Assembly: GCA_029880275.1 (NCBI GenBank)
Contig: JAOUOQ010000025.1
Coordinates: 1 to 14,435, forward strand
Reading direction: 5' to 3'
Origin: Candidatus Aminicenantota bacterium
GTDB taxonomy: Bacteria; Acidobacteriota; B3-B38; Guanabaribacteriales; B3-B38
DNA: 14,435 nt
Shown here: positions 6,668 through 13,190 of the stretch, piece after piece
How positions within the stretch are numbered: position 1 is the stretch's first letter
Layout: each line of letters starts with the position of its first letter
Notes under the pieces: generated by a model
Databases searched by the model: none
What the model was told of the DNA's origin: nothing
What the model saw: only the letters and a program-made list of their open reading frames with translations
Position numbers and translations under genes: made by a program

Positions 6668-9139
6668 TCAGGGAGAGAGCTTCGTTTTCCTCGCAAGCCC
6701 TCTCTCAACGGCAAAAAAGCATCCCCAGCCTATCATATATACCATCCCTCCTATCCCAATCACCCAACTAAACCCTACTGCCGAAGCGATTATTATCGCC
6801 CCCACCGAGCTCATCACCGAGGCACAGCCATTTACACACCATGCCCAGGGGATGTAGCTCTGAGCTATCTGCTTCAGGAGCCTGAGTCCCCCTGGCAGGC
6901 ACATCCCCATCAGCACTCCCAGAGGGAATAATACCACTACCGCAGACACCTGCCGCAGGGGCATACTCCACCCCAGCAGAGCTCCTTGAACTCTTGGTAG
7001 TATTACCATATAAAGCAGTATCAAACCCGCCAGCACGGCTATGACCCATTTCAGGGATGGGAGAAATCTGTCCGATAGAAAAGCCCCTATGCCGGAGGAT
7101 ACCAGAATGGCTAACAGCACGGTGGCAATGGCATAGGCCGGATGCCCCAGAAAGAGTATGAACTTCTGGATAATAGAGATCTCCACAAACATAAATCCCA
7201 CCCCAATGAAGAAGAAATAGGAGAGCGAGAGAAAAGCTGGCCAGCGGGAGGTCTCCTTCATTTTTTTCTTACCTCTTTTAGCGACAAAGAGGGTCGGTAG
7301 AGCGATAAAGATGATGCTGGCTGCCAGAGCCTGAAGGAATATGATGGGCACCAGATAGTCACCCTGAAGGAAGGGCTGCCATTTCTCCCCCATAATCTGG
7401 TAGAGCTGAGGGAGCTTGCTCAGCCTGAAGAAGTGATAGAAGAAGGGTCGCTCATCGCTCGTCGGGGTGACATTAAAGGGGTAATCCCTGTAGAATTCCT
7501 CCCTTGTCTGGGGTTCCATTATCTGAGTCACCAGGTTATAGTAGAGGGGTTGAGGGAATCGATTATAGATGTTCGCTTCCCCCTGTGTGATACCGGGATA
7601 ATATACCAGGTCAAACCTCCGCTCTCTGGCAAACTCCCTCAGCCTGAATATATCCTCCTCGCCCAGGGGATTGTGCTTCAGCAAAAGGGTGATGGTTCCC
7701 CAGCTCCGCAGGACGGCGATATGATTCTGGGGATGTGCTGCTCCAACTTCTTTCAGGGCAGCCAGGAAGAGGGAGACCAGCCTCAGCTCTATCCTGGGAG
7801 GCGGGAGAAGGTATAGGGTAAAGCACAAGGCACCTTCAGGTTTCAGGTGTCGGTAGAAGTCGACCATCCCCTCCCTGGTGAACCGATAATCTTCAATCAG
7901 CCCGTAGATGCCGGTGGAAGCTGCCCCCAGGAGATTGGGGGTGGTGTGAAGAATGATATCAAATTTTTCCTCGCTGCCCCGCAGATAGCTCCTGGGCTCG
8001 GCGATGACCACTTCTATCCCGCTCTTGTTATGGTATATATTTCCCGAGAACTCTCCGTAATATTTGTTTATCATCCCCACCACCAGGGGATTCATCTCCG
8101 CCACCCTTATCCTTTTCGCGCCATGGTGCAGGGCGGTGAGGATGTCTAATCCACCACCCGGTTCAAAGATGAACACCTCATCCTTCTGACTCAAATAGAA
8201 AGGGAGGGATGAGGGCAAGAAAGAGGTAAACCTAAGCCCTGCTGGATTGCCATCAAAGCGGGTGATGGCGGAGAGGTTATCCCCATCAGTACAGATGCCC
8301 ACCTGGGAGGGAAGGGGCTCCTGATAGCTCAAGGATAAACCTGGTGCGAAGCGGATGAGAGGACTTTCAATCAGGTCGACTCTGGAGAATGAGTTCCATT
8401 CGGTTTTTACCAGCCGGGAGTCAGGATATTTGAGCGCGGTGGTGAGCCCTTTATAGGGGGAAATTCTGATTCTCATTCCCTCGGGATTGAGCCATATCAG
8501 CAATCCCAGCAATATTATGAGTGGTATAAGAGCGAGCCTCTTTTTATTATTAGAAAGAAAGCAAAGCGCTGCCAGAATGCCGAGTAACGCAGAGGCGGTG
8601 ACCACCTGACCATCCTTGGCGATATAGAATATGACCAGAGAAGCCAGGCATCCGGTGCCCGCGCCCGTCAGGTCGGCAAAGTAGACAGAGCCAACCCGGT
8701 GGGTATAGCGGCTGAAGGCGGCGGCGATGCACATTCCCGAGCAGAAAAAGGGGAGGGAGAACAGTCCATAATAGAGCAGGATCAAAAGAAGCTGGCGATA
8801 ATCCCAGGCAATCTTTATCGGGTCAAAGGGGACCCTGTTGGCGATAAGATAAGAGCCGAGGCATGCCAGAGAGAAGAGGAGAGAGATAATGAACAGCAGT
8901 TTTCGGGGTTCCCCCCTTAAGATGCGAGGGAAGAGCATGAGGAAGGTGCCGCTGGCTCCAATTCCCAGCAAAGCGATGCTCACCACCATAAAGGCGAAAT
9001 GATACCACAGGGACACCGAGAAGATTCTGGTCAGCGATATCTCAAAAAGGAGGCTGCCAGAGGAAAGCAGGAAAATGCCCGCATATAGACCGGGAGATGT
9101 TTCCTGCCGTTCCTCTCTGGTTTCTATCATCTCGGTCAT
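6668..9139 (-). CDS. Multi-pass membrane protein with internal spermidine-synthase-like (SAM-fold) domain
   Basis: This 823-residue protein has three parts. Residues about 17-215 hold about six hydrophobic segments. Residues about 240-570 form a soluble domain resembling spermidine synthase, with a Rossmann glycine loop FIFEPGGGLDIL at 324-333 and AEMNP at 347-351 matching the acidic end of beta-strand 2. This part closes with TPTSDERPFFYHFF (558-571), similar to the TDDRPFF motif I recall from large membrane spermidine-synthase-like proteins. Residues about 596-812 hold about six to seven more hydrophobic segments. Active spermidine synthases have an aspartate after the YDVII strand; here that place reads FDIILHTTPN. 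Aminopropyl transfer is therefore doubtful and the substrate is unknown. The start at 9139 follows an in-frame stop and lacks a Shine-Dalgarno sequence. The location is the inner membrane (inference from the hydrophobic segments). Confidence 0.8.
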   Translation of the reverse strand: MTEMIETREERQETSPGLYAGIFLLSSGSLLFEISLTRIFSVSLWYHFAFMVVSIALLGIGASGTFLMLFPRILRGEPRKLLFIISLLFSLACLGSYLIANRVPFDPIKIAWDYRQLLLILLYYGLFSLPFFCSGMCIAAAFSRYTHRVGSVYFADLTGAGTGCLASLVIFYIAKDGQVVTASALLGILAALCFLSNNKKRLALIPLIILLGLLIWLNPEGMRIRISPYKGLTTALKYPDSRLVKTEWNSFSRVDLIESPLIRFAPGLSLSYQEPLPSQVGICTDGDNLSAITRFDGNPAGLRFTSFLPSSLPFYLSQKDEVFIFEPGGGLDILTALHHGAKRIRVAEMNPLVVGMINKYYGEFSGNIYHNKSGIEVVIAEPRSYLRGSEEKFDIILHTTPNLLGAASTGIYGLIEDYRFTREGMVDFYRHLKPEGALCFTLYLLPPPRIELRLVSLFLAALKEVGAAHPQNHIAVLRSWGTITLLLKHNPLGEEDIFRLREFARERRFDLVYYPGITQGEANIYNRFPQPLYYNLVTQIMEPQTREEFYRDYPFNVTPTSDERPFFYHFFRLSKLPQLYQIMGEKWQPFLQGDYLVPIIFLQALAASIIFIALPTLFVAKRGKKKMKETSRWPAFLSLSYFFFIGVGFMFVEISIIQKFILFLGHPAYAIATVLLAILVSSGIGAFLSDRFLPSLKWVIAVLAGLILLYMVILPRVQGALLGWSMPLRQVSAVVVLFPLGVLMGMCLPGGLRLLKQIAQSYIPWAWCVNGCASVMSSVGAIIIASAVGFSWVIGIGGMVYMIGWGCFFAVERGLARKTKLSP

Positions 9140-9147
9140 TGAAGACC

Positions 9148-9176
9148 ATTATATAGTAAAATCCCTATCTCCTGAA
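9148..9176 (-). promoter_or_regulatory. Candidate promoter giving an almost leaderless transcript for the 823-residue membrane protein
   Basis: A perfect TATAAT (9148-9153, minus strand) ends 8 nt before the ATG at 9139. The -35 position, 17 nt further up, reads TTCAGG (3/6). A normal start 6-7 nt after the -10 box would leave only 2-3 nt of leader, consistent with the missing ribosome binding site. Confidence 0.4.
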
Positions 9177-9388
9177 AGCCAGAAATGGATAAATTTCCTC
9201 TTTCTTCTCGTTATCAGAGGGTAAGATTTTAAAGGCTGGAGAACTAACTCTCAAAATTAAATCAAGAATCAAAGTGAGAATTATTCTGAGTATGGCTATT
9301 GCTGAATGCCTATGAGCAACTTCTAATAGTAGAATGCGAAGGGTGGTCTATCTCAATAAATTATGGAGTTTAAGATGGCTATAATGAA

Positions 9389-10021
9389 TCAGAAGCGGAA
9401 GCCGAAGCCGGCTACCAGGCTGGTGGTCTGCAGCTCTTTGCTGCCGGGCTGATGGAACACAAGCTTTACGCGGAGGAGGGCATCTTCCTTTATTAAATAG
9501 TTGAAGCCAATGCCGATGTTGGGAAACTGGAGGTCATTTGTGCGGTTTTTAACCTCCTGCCACTCATATGAATCAGAATCATCATCGGGAAAAAGAAGTC
9601 TATATTTTATGTAATTAAAATCGTGCAGCCATCCCAATCCCAGGATAATGAAGGGCTTAATCCTCGGTCTCTCTAAGATATATATAAGACCGTTAATATC
9701 AAGGAGTAAGCGATAATTATTGTCCGGATACATATAGTCCAGGAAATTTAGAGATATGCCCAATTTCTTAAAATCGACATCAACCGACAAGGGAAGGTAG
9801 CTGAGCTCGGCTTCTATCCCATACCTTTTGCTCAGGCGATAGGTGAAACCGAAGCCATAGGATATATTAATTTCGTCAAAGAAGCGATACTCGCTCCCCT
9901 TCAAGCCCGCCCCGGCATAGATAGCTATCTCAAACCGGTCTCTCTTCTGCTGGGCATACAGCAGCCCGGAGAGGAGCATCGTCAACAACACCAGCAAGCT
10001 AAGAACCCTTACCATTCTCAT
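9389..10021 (-). CDS. Small outer-membrane beta-barrel protein A1
   Basis: This 210-residue protein has a clear signal peptide (VRVLSLLVLLTMLLSGLLYAQ, cleavage probably after A23). The rest is an alternating beta-strand pattern with aromatic belts: YGFGFTYRLSKRYGIEAEL, NYRLLLDINGLIYI, PFIILGLGWLHDF and NIGIGFNYLIKEDALLRVKL. It ends in GFGFRF, where the terminal Phe is the usual signal for BAM-dependent insertion. It fits the general OMP_b-brl/OmpA-like eight-strand barrel class. There is no periplasmic peptidoglycan-binding domain, and ligand and function are unknown. The start is ATG 10021, with GAGGTGG 6 nt upstream. It is the last gene of copy 1, 102 nt after B1. Its last 150 nt are almost identical to those of A2. 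Confidence 0.85.
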   Translation of the reverse strand: MRMVRVLSLLVLLTMLLSGLLYAQQKRDRFEIAIYAGAGLKGSEYRFFDEINISYGFGFTYRLSKRYGIEAELSYLPLSVDVDFKKLGISLNFLDYMYPDNNYRLLLDINGLIYILERPRIKPFIILGLGWLHDFNYIKYRLLFPDDDSDSYEWQEVKNRTNDLQFPNIGIGFNYLIKEDALLRVKLVFHQPGSKELQTTSLVAGFGFRF

Positions 10022-10111
10022 AAAAGACCACCTCTATTCAGGTTTCTCACTGGATAATTGTTAATCATCCCCGCTTTGATAGCTCAATCTCCCTGAATTT
10101 TACCCTAATAA

Positions 10112-10134
10112 ATCGGTTTTTATTTAGAACCGAT
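10112..10134 (-). repeat. Inverted repeat spanning the B1 stop codon (possible attenuator)
   Basis: ATCGGTT (10112-10118) and AACCGAT (10128-10134) can form a 7-bp stem with a 9-nt loop that contains the B1 stop. On the minus-strand transcript it is followed by UUAUUAGGG, a poor U tract. This makes it a weak terminator, a processing site or a 3' stabilising hairpin. The same structure occurs after B2 at 12191-12213. Confidence 0.4.
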
Positions 10135-10774
10135 AGCTTAATCCTAATGCAAGCCTGGTAGTTATTACATCAAGAGCCATCATATGAATTTTATATAATA
10201 TCCTTAATGCCCAGTCCTCTTTTATATTCACCTTAAAACCGGCACCAAAGGTAATAGGTTGATAATGCATCTCCCCAAATCCATATTTATCCAGTTCCAG
10301 AGTAGAAAGAGAAACAACATTGTATTCCATACGGTCATACTGAAAACCTGTGCCCACAGTGAGAAACCATCTCATGGTAGGTCTTTTGATCTTAGTGAGG
10401 TCGAAATAGAAAAGGAAATTTATATCGCAGAGAAGGAGATACTTCGCTTCCTCGCCAATGAAATTAAAATTAAACTCCCCCCAAGGGTGCCACCAGTCCC
10501 TGGGAGGAAACGCATAAGCTTTTTTCGGGATATAGTTGAACTCGCCCTCAAGGCTTATACGAGGGGTGAGGAAATACTCCAGACCCAGTCCAACGCAGGG
10601 CACATCAACATGACGTTCTATTCCTAAATTAACGCTTATTTCGCACCTCTTATCATCCTTCTTCTCCTGTGCAGAAAGGTCAACCGCAAAGGAAGAGAGA
10701 CATATAGATACAGCTATTATGGTAATTAATATCCTATAGGACATTTTTATAAAATTATAACCAGTTTTTAACAT
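10124..10774 (-). CDS. Small outer-membrane beta-barrel protein B1
   Basis: This 216-residue protein has a signal peptide (MSYRILITIIAVSICL onward, cleavage near DLSAQ, residue 36 of the long form). Amphipathic strands follow: VGLGLEYFLTPRISLEGEF, FLFYFDLTK, MRWFLTVGTGFQYDRMEY and ITFGAGFKVNIKEDWALRIL. It ends in LGLSYRF, with the C-terminal Phe typical of outer-membrane barrels. Both ATG 10774 and ATG 10744 are possible; neither has a close ribosome binding site. The nearest good one (GAGGTGAT, 10805-10812) is 30 nt upstream of the first. The signal-peptide DNA is 102/105 identical to B2, while the first half of the mature protein is only about half identical. Function unknown. The fold resembles A1 and C1. 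Confidence 0.82.
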   Translation of the reverse strand: MLKTGYNFIKMSYRILITIIAVSICLSSFAVDLSAQEKKDDKRCEISVNLGIERHVDVPCVGLGLEYFLTPRISLEGEFNYIPKKAYAFPPRDWWHPWGEFNFNFIGEEAKYLLLCDINFLFYFDLTKIKRPTMRWFLTVGTGFQYDRMEYNVVSLSTLELDKYGFGEMHYQPITFGAGFKVNIKEDWALRILYKIHMMALDVITTRLALGLSYRF

Positions 10775-10804
10775 TAAATAAATATATTTTCTGATATTTA
10801 TTTT

Positions 10805-10812
10805 ATCACCTC
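10805..10812 (-). promoter_or_regulatory. Strong Shine-Dalgarno sequence upstream of B1 without a start codon at normal spacing
   Basis: GAGGTGAT complements the 16S rRNA tail very well. The codon 7 nt downstream is ATA (10795-10797), where copy 2 has ATG. Reading from that ATA, a stop TAA overlaps the B1 start as TAATG. Confidence 0.45.
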
Positions 10813-10912
10813 GGCAAATGCATGATTCTTAGCTGCAAGATACTGATGAGTAAAGCAGGTAGTTTTTATTAGTGGAGGCGATAATTTTTGGCTTATTTAT
10901 GGCTTACCATCA

Positions 10913-11392
10913 TTAGAAAGACCACATCAATCCGGTAGAGAGCCTCGCAAACATGCCCTCATCGAAAAGATAAAGGCGGAGGTCAAGTCTTATCTTGAAA
11001 CTCCTGGTTAAAGGCATTTTAAGCCCTCCGCCAAACATCAGAGCATTGGTTATATCTCCTAAACTTATTAATTGACAGAAACCTCCTAAAACATAGTGGA
11101 TTGCATTCTTAGTTCCGTTATCGAAATTGTAAAGCACTCCTTCGCTCACAATATAAACTCCACCTACACCGGGGAAAGTACCAATCTCCCCCTCTAATTC
11201 CAGCCGGGGTGTGAAGCTATAACCCACTGCCCCGCCGATTCCGAAAGCGCCACCTCCAGATAAAAAAATAGACCCAATCGCTGTGGTATTCCATTTTGGC
11301 TGGTCATCACTCTCCCCATAAAGCCCTGTTGCTACAAGCAGCAGGAAGAGGAATGTGATTGGTAACCCATATCTCTTCATCCTTCGACCCAT
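10913..11392 (-). CDS. Small outer-membrane beta-barrel protein C1
   Basis: This 159-residue protein has a signal peptide (KRYGLPITFLFLLLVATGLYG, cleavage near residue 26). The remainder is glycine-rich and shows beta-barrel-like strands: FGIGGAVGYSFTPRLELEGEI, GGVYIVSEGVLYNF, AIHYVLGGF, LMFGGGLKMPLTRSFKIRL and ARLSTGLMWSF. The terminal Phe supports outer-membrane insertion. At about 133 mature residues it is short for an eight-strand barrel, so it may form a minimal barrel or an oligomer (inference). The start MGRRMKRY matches C2; its ribosome binding site (AAAGAACGG) is weaker than the AAAGGACGG of C2. It lies 77 nt after A2 and 138 nt before B1. Function unknown. Confidence 0.78.
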   Translation of the reverse strand: MGRRMKRYGLPITFLFLLLVATGLYGESDDQPKWNTTAIGSIFLSGGGAFGIGGAVGYSFTPRLELEGEIGTFPGVGGVYIVSEGVLYNFDNGTKNAIHYVLGGFCQLISLGDITNALMFGGGLKMPLTRSFKIRLDLRLYLFDEGMFARLSTGLMWSF

Positions 11393-11469
11393 TTTCCGTT
11401 CTTTAAATAGTCAGTTTGTTTTTTTCAGTTTTCAATCAAAACCAATATGATAAAACTGTCTATGATGGC

Positions 11470-12102
11470 TCAGAATCGGAAGCCGAAGCCGGCTACCAGG
11501 CAGGTGGTCTGCAGCTCTTTGCTGCCGGGCTGATGGAACACAAGCTTTACGCGGAGGAAGGCATCTTCCTTTATTAAATAGTTGAAGCCAATCCCGATGT
11601 TGGGAAACTGGAGGTCATTTTTGCGGTCTTTAACCTCCTGCCATTCATATATATTAGAATCTTCAGTGGGAAAAATAATGCTGTATTCTATATGATTAAA
11701 ATCATGCAGCCAGCCCAACCCCAGGACGATGAAGGGCTTAATCCTCTGTTTTTCAAAAACATATATCAGACCATTGATGCCAAGCAGTAAGCGATAATTT
11801 TTCACTTGATAAATCCGGCTTAATACATGAAGAGATATACCCAATTTATCCAGGTCGACATCAGCCGAGAAGGGGAGGTAAGCCAGCTCGGCTTCTATCC
11901 CATACCTTTTGCTCAGTCGATAGGTGAAACCGAAGCCATAGGTGAGCTTAATTTCGTCAAATAAGCGATGCTCGCTCCCCTTCAAGCCCGCCCCGGTGTA
12001 AATAGCTACCTCAAACCGCTCTCTCTTCTGCTGGGCACTCAGCAGCCCGGAGAATAGCATGGTTAACAATAACACCAAGCTAAGTACCCTCACCAGCTTC
12101 AT
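11470..12102 (-). CDS. Small outer-membrane beta-barrel protein A2
   Basis: This 210-residue protein is the same length as A1, with about 46 differences counted by eye (about 78% identity). The signal peptide (VRVLSLVLLLTMLFSGLLSAQ) and the C-terminal third, from LQFPNIGIGFNYL to GFGFRF, are nearly identical to A1. The middle (residues about 80-165) holds most differences, in stretches that would be loops between strands. I chose ATG 12102 because it aligns exactly with the A1 start. An ATG at 12147 would add 15 residues in front of the signal peptide. The ribosome binding site is poor (TAGAGA) where A1 has GAGGTGG, so expression may differ. It is an outer-membrane barrel of unknown function. 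Confidence 0.85.
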   Translation of the reverse strand: MKLVRVLSLVLLLTMLFSGLLSAQQKRERFEVAIYTGAGLKGSEHRLFDEIKLTYGFGFTYRLSKRYGIEAELAYLPFSADVDLDKLGISLHVLSRIYQVKNYRLLLGINGLIYVFEKQRIKPFIVLGLGWLHDFNHIEYSIIFPTEDSNIYEWQEVKDRKNDLQFPNIGIGFNYLIKEDAFLRVKLVFHQPGSKELQTTCLVAGFGFRF

Positions 12103-12135
12103 GATAAAATCTCTATTTGGATTTCTAACCCGATA

Positions 12136-12147
12136 ATGATTAATCAT
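12136..12147 (-). repeat. Perfect 12-bp palindrome upstream of A2
   Basis: ATGATTAATCAT lies 33 nt before the A2 start. In copy 1 only one half-site survives (ATTGTTAATCAT). It could be an operator, or chance in an AT-rich spacer. Confidence 0.25.
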
Positions 12148-12190
12148 CCCTGCTTTGATAGGTCAATCCAGTTGAAATTTACCCTAATAA

Positions 12191-12213
12191 ATCGGTTTTT
12201 ATTTAGAACCGAT
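12191..12213 (-). repeat. Inverted repeat spanning the B2 stop codon (possible attenuator)
   Basis: ATCGGTT (12191-12197) and AACCGAT (12207-12213) form the same 7-bp stem as after B1. The structure is kept at the end of both B genes, between B and A. Confidence 0.4.
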
Positions 12214-12847
12214 AACTTAATCCTAATGCAAGTCTGCTAGTTATTGAGTCATCTGACGGCCTGTGAATTTTGTATAATATCCTCAATGCCCAGTCATCTT
12301 TTATATTTATCTTATAGCCGATACCAAAGTTAATATTTTGAAACCAGAAACTCCCATATCCATATTTATCCTGTTCCAGAGTAGAAAGAGAAACAACAGT
12401 GTATTCAACACGGTCATACTGAAAACCTGTGCCCACAGTGAGAAACCATCTCATAGGTCTTTTGACCTTGGTGAGGTCGAAATAGAACATGAAATTGACA
12501 TCCCACAGGAGGCGATACTTATAACTCTCCATAATAGTCATATCATATCTACCCCAGGGAGCACCACCTATAACAAATGCTGTGTTCGGGAGATAATTGA
12601 TTTCAACATCAACACTTACACGGGGGCTAATGAAGTACTCCAGACCCAGCCCAACACAGGGAGCATAAAAATGAGGCTGTAATGTTCCCAAATAAGAGGT
12701 TATCTCCAGCCTCTTGTTATCCTTCTTATCCTGGGCAGAAAGGTCAACCGCAAAGGAAGAGAGACATATAGATACAGCTATTATGGTAATTAATATTCTA
12801 TGGGACATTTTTATGAAATTATAACCAGTTTTTAACATTCTGTCCAT
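12203..12847 (-). CDS. Small outer-membrane beta-barrel protein B2
   Basis: This 214-residue protein is about 65% identical to B1 by eye. The signal peptide (cleavage near DLSAQ) and the C-terminal half (RWFLTVGTGFQYDR, DDWALRILYKIH, LALGLSYRF) are shared. The first half of the mature chain is much more different, with variable insert-like segments around residues 52-60 and 88-110. The terminal Phe fits an outer-membrane barrel. The start could be ATG 12847 (MDRMLK), ATG 12838 (aligned with the B1 start) or ATG 12808 (MSHRIL). A strong ribosome binding site 22 nt before 12847 instead serves a short overlapping frame at 12861. Function unknown. Confidence 0.82.
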   Translation of the reverse strand: MDRMLKTGYNFIKMSHRILITIIAVSICLSSFAVDLSAQDKKDNKRLEITSYLGTLQPHFYAPCVGLGLEYFISPRVSVDVEINYLPNTAFVIGGAPWGRYDMTIMESYKYRLLWDVNFMFYFDLTKVKRPMRWFLTVGTGFQYDRVEYTVVSLSTLEQDKYGYGSFWFQNINFGIGYKINIKDDWALRILYKIHRPSDDSITSRLALGLSYRF

Positions 12848-12861
12848 ATATTTTCTGGCAT
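12832..12861 (-). CDS. Possible 9-codon leader peptide overlapping the B2 start
   Basis: ATG 12861 lies 7 nt after GAGGTGAT, the best ribosome binding site in the array. It would encode MPENIWTEC and stop 6 nt past ATG 12838, in a different frame from B2. Such an overlap allows translational coupling. In copy 1 the start codon is ATA and the frame ends in TAATG at the B1 start. I cannot tell a real leader peptide from a decayed older start. Confidence 0.3.
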   Translation of the reverse strand: MPENIWTEC

Positions 12862-12868
12862 TTATTTT

Positions 12869-12876
12869 ATCACCTC
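12869..12876 (-). promoter_or_regulatory. Strong Shine-Dalgarno sequence in the B2 leader
   Basis: GAGGTGAT sits 7 nt before ATG 12861 and 21 nt before ATG 12847. It is conserved with copy 1 (10805-10812). Confidence 0.5.
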
Positions 12877-12892
12877 GGCAAAGGCATGATTC

Positions 12893-12955
12893 TTAGCTGC
12901 GGACGAATCCGCCTAACATTCGGGTGGTCTGCAGCTCCTTACTTTCAGGCACTCA
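12893..12955 (-). pseudogene. 3' remnant of a further A-type barrel gene
   Basis: Read on the minus strand, codons 12923-12949 give PESKELQTT. The matching place in A1 and A2, just before the C-terminal strand, reads PGSKELQTT. The following codons give RMLGGFVRS then TAA, where A1 has SLVAGFGFRF then TGA. A 15-nt block (GGTGGTCTGCAGCTC, + strand) is identical to A1 and A2. An in-frame TGA sits just upstream (12953-12955), and no further A-like sequence is recognisable beyond. The terminal Phe is lost, so this is a dead fragment. It lies between C2 and B2, at the left edge of the sequence missing from copy 1. Confidence 0.65.
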
Positions 12956-13190
12956 GCATCTCCGAAAAGAATATATTGAACAACACCGCCGATCTAAATA
13001 CACATCATAAGCTTAAAATGATCAATTGTATTAGGGTGCTAATTGAATAATGGGGAAAATAAATTCTTTACAAAATTAATTTTAATATTTCACCGTTATT
13101 GTCACGCTTTTAAAAAATAACTTTTGAGTATAGCAGTTGATTTTTATTGATGGAGGCGATAATTTTTGGCTTATTAATGGCTCCCCAGCA
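12956..13190 (-). other. AT-rich spacer between C2 and the A-gene remnant
   Basis: No coding frame of note is present. About 170 nt (12956-13125) have no counterpart in copy 1. The last 65 nt before C2 match the copy 1 spacer, including GGAGGCGATAATTTTTGGC. The stretch is rich in A/T runs and may carry the B2 promoter (see 13127-13135). Confidence 0.5.
13127..13135 (-). promoter_or_regulatory. Candidate extended -10 element upstream of B2
   Basis: TGCTATACT on the minus strand fits the TGn-TATAAT pattern (5/6 in the -10 box). No good -35 box lies 17 nt upstream. Copy 1 has TGCTTTACT at the same place. A start here would give a leader of about 270 nt to B2. Confidence 0.3.

Larger units (their letters stand above)
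9374..11418 (-). repeat. Tandem cassette, copy 1 (C1-B1-A1)
   Basis: This segment matches 11464-13696 in gene order, spacer sequence and gene ends. It holds three barrel genes read C1, B1, A1 on the minus strand. The A and B genes are offset by about 2.08 kb between copies. The C genes are offset by 2.28 kb because copy 2 carries about 200 extra nt between C and B. Matching edges are GATGGCT just past the A stop and the sequence around CTTTAAA(T/G)AGTC(A/T)GTTTG upstream of C. By eye the amino-acid identity is about 78% (A), 65% (B) and 75% (C). Confidence 0.85.

Noticed and set aside
9277..9287. AGAATTATTCT palindrome in the gap between the large membrane protein gene and A1
   Set aside because: Short and AT-rich, not positioned near a recognisable promoter, and not repeated elsewhere in the array.
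9331..9356. GGGTGGTCT..CTC downstream of A1, resembling the A-gene 3' end and the remnant at 12920-12937
   Set aside because: Only about 9 contiguous matching bases, and no reading-frame match to the barrel C-terminus could be shown.
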